This document shows, piece after piece, positions 14,854 through 23,612 of a stretch of 40,068 nt of DNA (position 1 is its first letter; every line of letters starts with the position of its first letter). The stretch lies in contig CALBDU010000070.1 in NCBI GenBank assembly GCA_937927335.1, positions 1-40,068 of the forward strand, read 5' to 3'. A model generated the notes under the pieces. It had not been told where the DNA came from and did no database searches. It saw nothing but the letters and a program-made list of their open reading frames with translations. This DNA is from an uncultured Clostridium sp. (lineage in GTDB: Bacteria; Bacillota; Clostridia; Clostridiales; Clostridiaceae). The position numbers were made by a program, and so were the translations under genes.

Positions 14854-15411
14854 TTATTTTATATATTTATTTTCAAGGTTTTCAAGTAATTTAATATAGC
14901 TTTGCTGGATTTTATCCGCTTCTTTTTCAGTTTCAAAGCTTTCACATTCCTTATTGATTTTTTCCATAACACTGCTGCTTAATTCTCTTTTTGCAAAGGT
15001 GTAAACTACCTTATCCTCCTTATCGATATGCCTGTTCAGCAGGTTTGCATAGCCCACAGCATTGGCAATTACATCAACCTTTGCGCTGCTGTCTCCATTT
15101 TTAACCTTTTCCAGGGCTTCCTCCAGCTCCTTTACGAAGAGCCTTCCCATATCATGCTCCACCAGCATGCCGTGTCTTACAAGCTTCTCAGCTGCTCCAC
15201 CGATTTCCTCAATCATCCTGTTGAACAGCATGTTCTCCTCTTTGCCGTGATGATGGGCATCCGCATATTTTCTGATAAAAGTGATCATATCCTGGAAATC
15301 CTGGAAGTCTATATCATTGCCATCTAAAATTCCTATACATGCATTCCTAACTACCACCAGCATTCTTTTAATATATTTATGTTCTTCCATCATTAAATTT
15401 ATACTATCCAT
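14854..15411 (-). CDS. Hemerythrin-like domain protein
   Basis: A 185-residue soluble four-helix protein of the HHE hemerythrin group. Candidate di-iron ligands are His11 (EEHKYI), His53 to His55 with Glu58/Glu59 (HHHGKEEN), His86 (VEHDMG), and His128 with Glu132 (RHIDKEDKVVY). The HHxxEE and HIxKED patterns are typical of clostridial hemerythrin domains that bind or sense oxygen, nitric oxide or peroxide. The start is ATG 15411, two bases after the stop of the upstream gene. An acidic-basic C-terminal tail follows the bundle. It lies in an operon with a DUF1858 protein, a frequent pairing. Confidence 0.88.
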   Translation of the reverse strand: MDSINLMMEEHKYIKRMLVVVRNACIGILDGNDIDFQDFQDMITFIRKYADAHHHGKEENMLFNRMIEEIGGAAEKLVRHGMLVEHDMGRLFVKELEEALEKVKNGDSSAKVDVIANAVGYANLLNRHIDKEDKVVYTFAKRELSSSVMEKINKECESFETEKEADKIQQSYIKLLENLENKYIK

Positions 15412-15413
15412 TA

Positions 15414-16043
15414 TTACTGCCCCTTTCTTATCTTATTTAATCCATCCTCGGTTCTTGTATAAGAAAATTTCACACTGCCTCCCTGAAGAAATCCTTTAAT
15501 CCAGGCATCCCTCATCAGGTAGAATACATTTATATCTCCTTTTGCACTGTTCCAGGCATCAGCATGTATGCATCTTGTAGTCTGCCATGCAAATTCCTCC
15601 TCACTGCCGTAAACAACCTCATTTATCCTGTCGCAGGGCATTCCCTCCAGCAGATGATTATAAATTAAAGCAAACATATCCTCAGGTGAATAATCGTAAT
15701 CATCCAGGTTTTGCCTTGCAGCCTCACCGTTTTTATAGAAGATTTCCTGTAATTCTTCCGTTTTTATACCGTAATTTCCTGTAAGTTCAGTTATCATAGC
15801 TGCCGTCCTGCTCTCAACGCTTTCTATCTTAGACTGCAGCCAGCCGTGTATGTTGTCATGACTTATGACGTTCTCCAAAGCTCCTCTTTCCGGATATCCA
15901 TATTCATTATTTATTTTTGAGGCTATATCCTCTGCAGGTATTCCCTTTGCTTTTGCAAATTCTGCTATATCCTCTAAAATATTTTCCTGAAGCTGTATTT
16001 TATTGTATAACAGATAATGTATTTTCCCTAAAAATGCGCTCAT
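15414..16043 (-). CDS. Conserved-looking protein of unknown function, first gene of the hemerythrin operon
   Basis: A 209-residue soluble protein, MSAFLGKIHYLLYNKIQLQE onward; I do not recognise a family. It is acidic and mostly helical in appearance. Near the C-terminus is a dense, conserved-looking stretch with Trp, Cys and His, WQTTRCIHADAWNSAKGD, then NVFYLMRDAWIKGFLQGG; an earlier Cys lies in GMPCDRIN. The H/C-rich stretch could bind a metal or haem, but no known CxxCH is present. No signal peptide or membrane segment is seen. ATG 16043 follows GGAGGG. Its stop is two bases before the hemerythrin start, so the two proteins are made together and probably share a task. Confidence 0.75.
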   Translation of the reverse strand: MSAFLGKIHYLLYNKIQLQENILEDIAEFAKAKGIPAEDIASKINNEYGYPERGALENVISHDNIHGWLQSKIESVESRTAAMITELTGNYGIKTEELQEIFYKNGEAARQNLDDYDYSPEDMFALIYNHLLEGMPCDRINEVVYGSEEEFAWQTTRCIHADAWNSAKGDINVFYLMRDAWIKGFLQGGSVKFSYTRTEDGLNKIRKGQ

Positions 16044-16138
16044 AATTTTCCCTCCAAGTTCTTTTTAATTATTTTCACCTTATATTGAAATTATATTAAT
16101 TTTTTATTCAGTTCTCGGTAACATATGGTACCAAATAA

Positions 16139-16165
16139 AAAATCTTCTTGTTTAAAGAAGATTTT
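16139..16165 (-). terminator. Terminator at the end of the main polysaccharide operon
   Basis: On the minus strand AAAATCTTCTT and AAGAAGATTTT form an 11-bp stem with a 5-base loop and run into a T-tract (TTTTTT). It begins directly after the BY-kinase stop codon at 16167. Confidence 0.85.
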
Positions 16166-16166
16166 A

Positions 16167-16841
16167 TTATATTCCACTATAATATTTTCCGATTTTTCTG
16201 CCATACTTTTTCGGTGCCTTGTTCACAACCGCTCCAAGAATTTTGCCCCCTGCCTTTTCTATGACCTCCTTTGCACGGCGAAGCTGAACCATGTCGGTTT
16301 TCCCGTAAACACAAACAAGTATGGTGCCTTGTGAAACCGCAGAAAGAATCAGTGCATCGGATATATATAATACCGGAGGCGTGTCCAGTAATACCATGTC
16401 ATATTTACAGGAAAGCTCATTAACTATCTCCCTTATGCAGCTGGTGTTTAGCAGCTCCGAGGAATTTGGCGGTATGGGTCCGCTGGTTACAATATGAATG
16501 TTTCGAAAATCGGGAGCCTTTATGACCTCCCCCAGTGATCTGTCACCTACCAGTACATTGGTCAGGCCCTCATCATTGTTTAAGTTGAATTTTTTATGAA
16601 TAGTTGGTTTTTTCAGGTCACAGTCCAATATCACCACGGTTTTACCTGTTTGAGCCATGGACAGAGCAAGATTGGCTATTACTGTGCTTTTTCCTTCTCC
16701 TGGATTGCAGGAGGTCACAGTAATTGCTTTTACAGCTTTATCCCTTGCCGAAAAGCGGATATTTGTTCTTATGGTTCTGAACTGTTCTGTAAGCTGTGCC
16801 TTGAAGCTGTCATCATAAATACCCCTTTTTCTTCTTAACAT
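16167..16841 (-). CDS. BY-kinase, CpsD/CapB-type capsular tyrosine kinase
   Basis: A 224-residue cytoplasmic bacterial tyrosine kinase. It shows Walker A SCNPGEGKST (residues 44-53), Walker A-prime VVILDCDLKKP (69-79) and Walker B LLDTPP (151-156). The C-terminal tail KYGRKIGKYYSGI holds three tyrosines (213, 220, 221), fewer than in most CpsD or Wzc tails, as likely autophosphorylation sites. It works with the membrane protein Wzz at 16835-17521, whose gene it overlaps by 7 bp, to control polymerisation and chain length. It is the last gene of the operon. ATG 16841 follows AAAGGAG. In Gram-positive bacteria kinase and membrane activator are separate genes, as here. Confidence 0.93.
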   Translation of the reverse strand: MLRRKRGIYDDSFKAQLTEQFRTIRTNIRFSARDKAVKAITVTSCNPGEGKSTVIANLALSMAQTGKTVVILDCDLKKPTIHKKFNLNNDEGLTNVLVGDRSLGEVIKAPDFRNIHIVTSGPIPPNSSELLNTSCIREIVNELSCKYDMVLLDTPPVLYISDALILSAVSQGTILVCVYGKTDMVQLRRAKEVIEKAGGKILGAVVNKAPKKYGRKIGKYYSGI

Positions 16842-17521
16842 ATAATCATCTCCTTTCGTCCACCGGCTTTGGAAACCGTGCCCAGCATCGGGATGCCAAT
16901 ATCATCAAGGTCATCCCTGTTTTTTATTGTACAATCCATATATTCCAGCAAAAATGCAAGGGCTGTGGAAAACAGGAATGAAATAAAGGCTGCGGCTCCA
17001 ATGTTCAGCAAAGGCCTTGGACTGGCGGGACTATCAGGAAATACGGCTGCTTCCAGAACCTTCACATTGTCCTCCTTGTATATGTTATAGCTGACCTCAC
17101 TTAGGGATTTTCCATATTGATTTACTATTTCCACGGCTTTTTCAGGGCTTTTTGCAGTTACAGAAATAGTGATAAATTGAGTATCCGTATCAGGACTTAC
17201 TTTTATCATGGCAATAAGCTCCGCAGGTTTTATTGAGTTTAACTTAAGCTTGCTGATTACATCCTCAGCAACGGTTCTTGATGCTGCAAGCTTACTGTAG
17301 GTTTTAACAAGGGTCTGGTACATCATTAAATTATAATAATCTGCCCCGGAATTTTCACTCTTACCTTGAATTCCACCAATTATAATTGATATATCAGCCT
17401 TATATGACTTGTCAATTACAAAGAAGCTCAATATTCCTGTAAGCATGGTAATTGAGGCAGTTATTAGAGCAACCAGCAGCCACCTCTTTTTTAGTATATT
17501 AAGACGTTCCTTCAGCTCCAT
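16835..17521 (-). CDS. Wzz/CpsC-type chain-length regulator and kinase activator
   Basis: A 228-residue membrane protein with a short cytoplasmic start (MELKERLNILKKRW), a first span (about residues 14-37), an outer domain with the Wzz-type SYKADISIII segment and KVLEAAVFPDSPASPRP, and a second span (about residues 176-194) with a cytoplasmic tail DDLDDIGIPMLGTVSK. This is the usual layout of CpsC proteins, which bind the BY-kinase on the inside. ATG 17521 follows GGGAGG, which lies within the end of the upstream fusion gene; the two genes overlap by 23 bp. Confidence 0.92.
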   Translation of the reverse strand: MELKERLNILKKRWLLVALITASITMLTGILSFFVIDKSYKADISIIIGGIQGKSENSGADYYNLMMYQTLVKTYSKLAASRTVAEDVISKLKLNSIKPAELIAMIKVSPDTDTQFITISVTAKSPEKAVEIVNQYGKSLSEVSYNIYKEDNVKVLEAAVFPDSPASPRPLLNIGAAAFISFLFSTALAFLLEYMDCTIKNRDDLDDIGIPMLGTVSKAGGRKEMIIC

Positions 17522-20500
17522 GATATCCTCCCAATTTCATTGATTCCAGCTGGCCGTACCCTGTTGATATGGAATCTGCAAATAAATTTACGCTTAAGGC
17601 TTTATTGGATTTGTCCATAATAATAAGCCTATCCTCTAAAATAATAAACTCTCTAAGGATTTTAACATCCCTGAAGGTTAGATAAAAGGCCGGGTTATTT
17701 CTGTGAAGCTTTACTACGCTGCATTCAGTTTCAGCCTTCATTGAAAATAAGTCCAAAAAGCTGCACTGTTCTTCTTTTGAAACCTGTGGTGCATTATGAA
17801 CCTTCACGCTTCGAAATTTATTTCTCAAAGCCGGCATGGGCGTATAAAGATATGTTCCCGGATCCCTGCACACTTCCCGTTCTCCCAAGGATAGCTCAAA
17901 GGAAAGCTTATCATTATGGCTGTGCCCTCCCACTCCATTTTGGCCAATGCCTCCAGCCATAACTGATAAATGGAAATTCCTGCTCTTAAAAATATATAAA
18001 CCGAAAAACGGGTAAAAAAACTCATCAATTCCACTTATATCTATATTCTCCCTGGTATAGCTGCTATATAAAATTTCACTTTTTAAGGAAAAGCACAGCT
18101 TTGGGTGATTAATATGAACTGGTGCAGCAGCCTTAAAGGGGTCAATAGCAGCTGTATATGTACCACAGCAGTTCCTTAGAGTTTTTACTATGCTTTTTTC
18201 CAGGGGATAATTATCACGGGCTGCCAGTGAATCTGCTTCAAAAATTCCATTTACCGCAGATATAAAGGAATCATGGTTAAGAATATTTCTTTCAGGACTA
18301 AATTTAAAGAATCTGCCGCTGTCATTGTCCCCCACCTGTGCTGTAGTGCCATTTTGATTTGTTATATCCAGTGAAAACTTAGCAGCTCTGTAAAGCCGCT
18401 TAAGTAAAATTTCAGGCAAGGCATCCCTCCCTGTCAATCCTATAATTAAAGCTAAACTGTAGCACAACAGTTCTCCGCTTAACCTGTGATAGCTGGTTGA
18501 GGCTTCAAAATTACTGCCGTCTGCATAAAATTGCTTTAAGCCCTGGAACAGCATTTCATGAACTGAAAATTCAAGCCATTTTTCCGTGTCAAGGTCTTTT
18601 TTCAAATAGGCTGATATAAAAAGCAGTCCTGCAATATCAGATAAGTAATGGTTGCCATTGAACCTTTCATTTACTTCAAGATTATTTATTATAAAGCATC
18701 CATGTTCATATATGCTTTTACCTAAATTCCCCCTGAAGCTTTCATCTAAAATATTATATTCATCAATCTGGCTTAATATATCATAAGATACAAGCAAATT
18801 GGCGGCTCTTATTGCTGTATCCATGGTGCATGTCCATGCCACACCCATTTTCATGGGATTTGCCATTATGAAATCAAGGACCTGATTTTTGAATTCCTGC
18901 AAAAGCTGTTGCCTTTTTTCTGGAAAGGTCAGTGCAGAAATGGCAAAGCAATTCAAATGCTGAAGTCTTGAAAGCTCCCAGGGCACTTTTATGTCAACAC
19001 CTGGTTTAGGCCCTATTTTCTGATCAAGATACCACTTTTGCTGAGAATACCGATACCCGCTTTTAAAATCCATTTGCCAGTCTATAGGTATGTAATTATT
19101 ATCCATACCCCTCCATATCTTTTTTGCTGTTTTCAAGTTTCCCTTCCTTAATACAGCTTCAAGCCACCTGCCCTCCCTGTCAAAGTCCCTGATGTGGAGC
19201 GAGCCGTCATAAACAAAGCCCTCCAGGCCTTCACAGTGCATATCATAGGAAACCTTTACCCATTTGCTGCCAAGGAGTTTAAATTTATGCTCCAAATAAT
19301 TTTCACAATTAAGGCTGAGCAATTCTTTATCTATTTTTGAAATATCCAGATGATTAATATCAATATGGCTGTTGTGAATTTCCTTGTTCATGGAAAAAGC
19401 TTCTTCACCATGGAGATCCCTGAATCTAACAAACCAATTGACAAGCTTTTTTTTTAATATTCCGACTGTCTTAATTGCAATTTTCTTTATATCATCACCT
19501 ACCAGACCCGCTTTTATAAATATGATGATAAAAAGGTATATAATAATCAAATTCACCATAAATTCCAACCATATGCTTGTACAGTAAATTGAAAAGATGT
19601 AGTAAATTCCATATATAAATAGCGTTATGGACTGAGCTGAAAGCTGAAATTTTATATCTAAATCAATTTTATAATATTTATTTGAGGACAGGATAAACAT
19701 TAAATCAAGAATTAAATATGCAGCCAGTGTGGAAAGTGCAGCTCCATATATTCCTGCCCGAGGCACCAGTATAAAATTTAAGGCAATATTCATTGCAGAG
19801 GCAAAGAGCATATATAGTCCTATTTTCCAGGTTTTATTTTTAAGCTGGAAGCCTAAGGCATAATAACCAGTCTTGCCATAAAGGAAATAGGAATACAGAA
19901 TAATGGGAACAACCTTATAAGCATCCAAAAAATCAATATTGGCAAATATCATAACGGCAAACTTGCTGTATATGGCAATAAATAGCATCAAAAAGCATCC
20001 CAGGGTATTATATTTTCGAAAAAGCTTTTTGAATTTGTCACTGGCGTCTTCATTTTTATAAACTTCAAATTTATAAGCAGTAAAGGAATTTAAAAAGGGA
20101 GTAATAAAAATTGGATTTATTAGCATGCCGAACTGATAACCCAGGTTATATATGCCCGTATCTGCAAGTCCCAGATAATACTTTATAAAATATCGGTCCG
20201 ACAATGTCAATATCCAGCCTGATATGTTCACCGGAAGCAGCCCTGCACTGAAAATCAGCATATTTTTTAACCCTTCCGGTATTATTGTAAATCTGTAGCT
20301 GTTTCTTTCCTGACAGCTAAGGATAATAAAAATAACTGCAGCTGAAAGCAGCTGTCCGTAAAGCACTCCCATTAGCCCCATATTCATTTTAAGCACCAGA
20401 ATAATAATTATAAAAAATTGAAGGGCTGTTTGCACCACCTGGAACAGGACCACCCTGAAGGCTTTATATTCCATGGAATACCTGCTTATATAGATGCTTA

Positions 20501-20906
20501 TGATCTGGTTCAGCATTGAAGCTGCTGCTGTTATCCAAAGGACTGCATAACCCTCATTGCTGCCCTTGAAGTCAAATATAAGCTCTGATAATGGTCTGCC
20601 TGCTACCAGGATGATGCAGCACCAGAATATACAAAGTACATAAGCAAAATTCAAGGCAGTGCTTATTAATCTGTTTTTATCCTCCTCCTCACGGTAAAAC
20701 CTGCACACTCCAGATTGGATCGACATAATAAGGACAGTGCTGAATAAACCGGTAAAGGCTGTTATGGTAGATAGTCTTCCATATTCAGCAGTACCAAGGC
20801 TGTTTGTATAAACCGGCAGCAAAAAAAAATTCATAGCCTGAATAATTATTTGTGCAGCAGCATAAATTATACTTGTTTTAAAGAATTTTTTTAAATCTGT
20901 TATCAT
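17499..20906 (-). CDS. Wzx-type flippase fused to a heparinase II/III-type lyase
   Basis: A single 1135-residue reading frame. Residues about 1-480 form an oligosaccharide flippase of the MOP/Wzx type (LKKFFKTSIIYAAAQIIIQA at the start, 12 to 14 spans) that moves lipid-linked repeat units across the membrane. Residues about 510-1135 look like a soluble heparinase II/III family protein: WELSRLQHLNCFAISAL in the alpha-toroid, then the lyase catalytic pattern Asn752-His753 (FNGNHYL), Tyr806-His807 (SYHRL) and His995 (GGHSHNDKLSFEL). These two proteins are normally encoded separately. Met506 could be an internal start, but no good ribosome site precedes it, so a true fusion is preferred. ATG 20906 lies four bases after the upstream stop. 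The end overlaps wzz. No signal peptide or membrane anchor separates the lyase from the flippase, so its side of the membrane depends on whether the span number is odd or even. Confidence 0.85.
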   Translation of the reverse strand: MITDLKKFFKTSIIYAAAQIIIQAMNFFLLPVYTNSLGTAEYGRLSTITAFTGLFSTVLIMSIQSGVCRFYREEEDKNRLISTALNFAYVLCIFWCCIILVAGRPLSELIFDFKGSNEGYAVLWITAAASMLNQIISIYISRYSMEYKAFRVVLFQVVQTALQFFIIIILVLKMNMGLMGVLYGQLLSAAVIFIILSCQERNSYRFTIIPEGLKNMLIFSAGLLPVNISGWILTLSDRYFIKYYLGLADTGIYNLGYQFGMLINPIFITPFLNSFTAYKFEVYKNEDASDKFKKLFRKYNTLGCFLMLFIAIYSKFAVMIFANIDFLDAYKVVPIILYSYFLYGKTGYYALGFQLKNKTWKIGLYMLFASAMNIALNFILVPRAGIYGAALSTLAAYLILDLMFILSSNKYYKIDLDIKFQLSAQSITLFIYGIYYIFSIYCTSIWLEFMVNLIIIYLFIIIFIKAGLVGDDIKKIAIKTVGILKKKLVNWFVRFRDLHGEEAFSMNKEIHNSHIDINHLDISKIDKELLSLNCENYLEHKFKLLGSKWVKVSYDMHCEGLEGFVYDGSLHIRDFDREGRWLEAVLRKGNLKTAKKIWRGMDNNYIPIDWQMDFKSGYRYSQQKWYLDQKIGPKPGVDIKVPWELSRLQHLNCFAISALTFPEKRQQLLQEFKNQVLDFIMANPMKMGVAWTCTMDTAIRAANLLVSYDILSQIDEYNILDESFRGNLGKSIYEHGCFIINNLEVNERFNGNHYLSDIAGLLFISAYLKKDLDTEKWLEFSVHEMLFQGLKQFYADGSNFEASTSYHRLSGELLCYSLALIIGLTGRDALPEILLKRLYRAAKFSLDITNQNGTTAQVGDNDSGRFFKFSPERNILNHDSFISAVNGIFEADSLAARDNYPLEKSIVKTLRNCCGTYTAAIDPFKAAAPVHINHPKLCFSLKSEILYSSYTRENIDISGIDEFFYPFFGLYIFKSRNFHLSVMAGGIGQNGVGGHSHNDKLSFELSLGEREVCRDPGTYLYTPMPALRNKFRSVKVHNAPQVSKEEQCSFLDLFSMKAETECSVVKLHRNNPAFYLTFRDVKILREFIILEDRLIIMDKSNKALSVNLFADSISTGYGQLESMKLGGYHGAEGTS

Positions 20907-20910
20907 ATAT

Positions 20911-21948
20911 CTATCCCTTCAGGCATTCTATATATATATCCAATACTTTTTTTTTATTGTCAGGCTGTTTCATATTTCTTATTTTTTCTACATGTGAACT
21001 GTAATTTTCCATGATATCCAGAGTCTTTTTATACAATTCATCCAGATCCCTGGATTTGAATATAATGGTTCCAGCAGGCCTTTCACAAACGTCACTGGCT
21101 ATTGCAGGAACCTTCTGGCATATGGCTTCTGCAACAGATATGCCATAGCCGTCACTGCAGGTAGGTCTGATAAAGAGGTGGGACAAACCAATAACCGGAT
21201 ATATCTCCATCTTTTCAGTTACAAATAGTATATGCTCAGATACCCCCATCTCCTTTGCCATTAATCTTAGGTTGTTATAGTAGTCTTTATCATTAACATT
21301 TGGAAGAAAAAAAATCAACCCCGCACCCTTCTCCTGACCAATAAGCTTTTCCATAAGCTGAATACACATATCAATGCCATAAAGGTCTAATTGGCGGTAA
21401 AATTGTATGCAGGAGGCATTTGCTGCAATAATGAAGCTATGGTGATTTATGAAATCCAAGATATATTTTGGTATATGAACTTCACCTGTGATTAAAGGTG
21501 GTATAAAAGATGGAATCTCATCTATTGCACATGCTACACCTTTTTTACGGAGATATTCCCCATCCCCGGCTTTTACGCATATAATCCTGTCAAAGCTGTT
21601 CAGCGCTCCAGATATCATATTCCCTTTATGAAAAAGCTCCCTGCTGTCACCGTGAATTGTAATCACCTTTTTTACAGGCAGCTTAAGCATTCTGTTAAAG
21701 GCAGCCACATAAAGCTTATGGCTGGTGCCAGGTATATGGTAATGCACCAGGTCCGGCTGGTCTTTAATCAGCTTAAATGGAACATACCTGAGCCTTATAT
21801 TTACAACTCCCGCTGCCTTCTTTTTGATTCCGCTGATGTCCCATACCTCATTGCTGACATTCAGGGTATCCATGTACTGCTTCATCCTTTTTATATACAC
21901 GGATACCCCTCCTATAGGCTCAGGATACGGCCCCACCTGTACTATCAT
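20911..21948 (-). CDS. GT4 family glycosyltransferase
   Basis: A 345-residue GT-B fold enzyme. The N-terminal glycine-rich loop is PYPEPIGGVSVYIKRM, DLVHYHIPGTSHK and ITIHGDSREL follow, and the C-terminal nucleotide-sugar site is seen in RPTCSDGYGISVAEAICQKVPAIAS, where the EX7E pattern of GT4 appears in altered form (Asp instead of the first Glu). It should add one sugar to the lipid-linked repeat unit on the inner membrane face; donor and linkage are not readable. It overlaps the AsnB-like gene by 4 bp and ends four bases before the flippase fusion. ATG 21948. Confidence 0.85.
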   Translation of the reverse strand: MIVQVGPYPEPIGGVSVYIKRMKQYMDTLNVSNEVWDISGIKKKAAGVVNIRLRYVPFKLIKDQPDLVHYHIPGTSHKLYVAAFNRMLKLPVKKVITIHGDSRELFHKGNMISGALNSFDRIICVKAGDGEYLRKKGVACAIDEIPSFIPPLITGEVHIPKYILDFINHHSFIIAANASCIQFYRQLDLYGIDMCIQLMEKLIGQEKGAGLIFFLPNVNDKDYYNNLRLMAKEMGVSEHILFVTEKMEIYPVIGLSHLFIRPTCSDGYGISVAEAICQKVPAIASDVCERPAGTIIFKSRDLDELYKKTLDIMENYSSHVEKIRNMKQPDNKKKVLDIYIECLKG

Positions 21949-23612
21949 GGCCGTGATCCCTTTTTAAGCATTTCCAGCAGTTTAATGGTGCCCTCCGGCA
22001 CTTTTTTTTCCTCAAAATATATAAGCCCAAGTCTTTCCAAGGTGGTACAGGAGCTTCTGCCTATCATGTAGGGCATCAGTTCATCATATAGCTCTTTGGT
22101 CATCCTGCCTGAAGACTGCTCCCAATCCTCATTTCTTGATTCCTCTTTTGAAAGCCTGGTTTTATCTTGATTCAAGATGAAGGCTATTAAATTTCTTGTT
22201 TTTTTGTATAATTTTCTTACTAATGTGTCATTATCAGCTGCAGGGACCCTTTCCCATGCTTTTTCCAAGGTAAGACCGGAAATTTCCGCATACAGCGCTA
22301 CAACATATTCATCATAAAGATTTTTATTAATCCTGTAATACAATGGAACTCTTGACCAGAAATCCATATATTCGTAATCCCACAAGGGGAGCCAGTATTC
22401 ATATTTAAAGAAGTCATATATTTTTACGGAATTAACCATTCTCTTTATCTGGCACTCCTGCCAGTTCCACTTTTCGTACATATTTGGAGTATCAGGAAAA
22501 CTGAAGCCTATATCAGCATTTTCAAGAATTTTTTTAGAAAATTCACCTCTCCATCTGTTTTCAAGGCCTTTCCAGTTCCACATCACATAATGCTTTTTTA
22601 AAACCGCATCCACCAGATTTTCCTGGAGCTGCTCGGAGGTGCAAAGATCTAAAGGTATATGGCCACCGGAAATAAAATCTCCGGAATGGCCAGGAACAAA
22701 AAGCGAATCCTCCGGTATCAGCGTCAGCCTTTTCAGCTCCAAAACCGCCGGCCATTCCCTGTCCGGTAGAACTGTGCTTAGATTATCTCCATAGCTGTTG
22801 AAATCCTTCCTAAGCTCAGAATTATACCAGATAAAGGTTTTATCATTATCATAGGGAATAAAAATCCACTTAAAATTAAGGCTTTCAGCAACCTCCCTGC
22901 TTTTTAGACATTCCTCGTTATCGTTCTTACCATAGGAAAAGGTAATTACATTTTCATACTCCATTTTTCTTAAGGCTGTGACCAGAAGCCTGGAATCATA
23001 GCCCCCGCTTAAAGGTACAACCACCGTTCTTCCTCCAGCAAAATCAATAAGCCTTTTCACAGAATTCAAAAATACCTCTCCATGAAGCTGCAGCAGCTGC
23101 TCTCTGGATAGTCCTGAGAAGTAATTGCCATGAATAAAGCTGTAATACTGAATGTTTTTTATTTTTACCTGGTCATCCTCATTGTAATCTATATAAACTA
23201 TCTCCCCTGGAAGAATTTGCTTAACCTCTGTAAACAAAGTATCTCTGCCGGTAACATAGCCTGCTACCAGAAACTCGTTCCAGGAAACCTGATCATACTC
23301 CTGACAGCCCAAGGCTTCTTTCAGCCAGTATGGATCATCACTTACATATACAGTATTGCAGTAAATTCCATAAAAAAGAGGATAGCTTCTCATTCTGTCT
23401 GCAGCCAGCAGCATACTATTATCGAATTTTTTTACAAGCCCCCAGAAGCCGTTGGCTCTATCAATGACCTCCTCAATGCTGTTTGCATCAAAGTACTCAG
23501 CAAGGCCCTCTCCTTCAAGAAATTGCCCCGAAACATGAGCCCTGCCCCTGGCAAAAGTAGTACCGTATCTGCTCCAGGTGTCCCTGAAATGCAGAATTAT
23601 TTCGTTATCCAA
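21945..23612 (-). CDS. Asparagine synthetase-like amidotransferase without glutaminase cysteine
   Basis: A 555-residue protein with the AsnB layout: a class II glutamine amidotransferase-like first domain (about 1-165, GFWGLVKKF...LAADRMRSYPLFY) and an ATP-pyrophosphatase synthetase domain with the PP-loop LSGGYDSR at 201-208. The N-terminus reads MDNEIILHF, so the Cys needed after Met1 for glutamine hydrolysis is absent. It may take free ammonia, or another amine, to amidate an activated carboxylate. AsnB homologues in capsule loci amidate uronic acids; the uronate-forming dehydrogenase at 29655-30950 gives a plausible substrate. The start is TTG 23612 after GGAGGG. It overlaps its neighbours by 8 bp (ATP-grasp) and 4 bp (GT4). 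Confidence 0.85.
   Translation of the reverse strand: MDNEIILHFRDTWSRYGTTFARGRAHVSGQFLEGEGLAEYFDANSIEEVIDRANGFWGLVKKFDNSMLLAADRMRSYPLFYGIYCNTVYVSDDPYWLKEALGCQEYDQVSWNEFLVAGYVTGRDTLFTEVKQILPGEIVYIDYNEDDQVKIKNIQYYSFIHGNYFSGLSREQLLQLHGEVFLNSVKRLIDFAGGRTVVVPLSGGYDSRLLVTALRKMEYENVITFSYGKNDNEECLKSREVAESLNFKWIFIPYDNDKTFIWYNSELRKDFNSYGDNLSTVLPDREWPAVLELKRLTLIPEDSLFVPGHSGDFISGGHIPLDLCTSEQLQENLVDAVLKKHYVMWNWKGLENRWRGEFSKKILENADIGFSFPDTPNMYEKWNWQECQIKRMVNSVKIYDFFKYEYWLPLWDYEYMDFWSRVPLYYRINKNLYDEYVVALYAEISGLTLEKAWERVPAADNDTLVRKLYKKTRNLIAFILNQDKTRLSKEESRNEDWEQSSGRMTKELYDELMPYMIGRSSCTTLERLGLIYFEEKKVPEGTIKLLEMLKKGSRP

Noticed and set aside
17499..20906. Flippase and lyase as two genes with an internal start at Met506
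   Set aside because: No convincing ribosome site before Met506 and no stop between the domains; kept as one gene but noted as an alternative.
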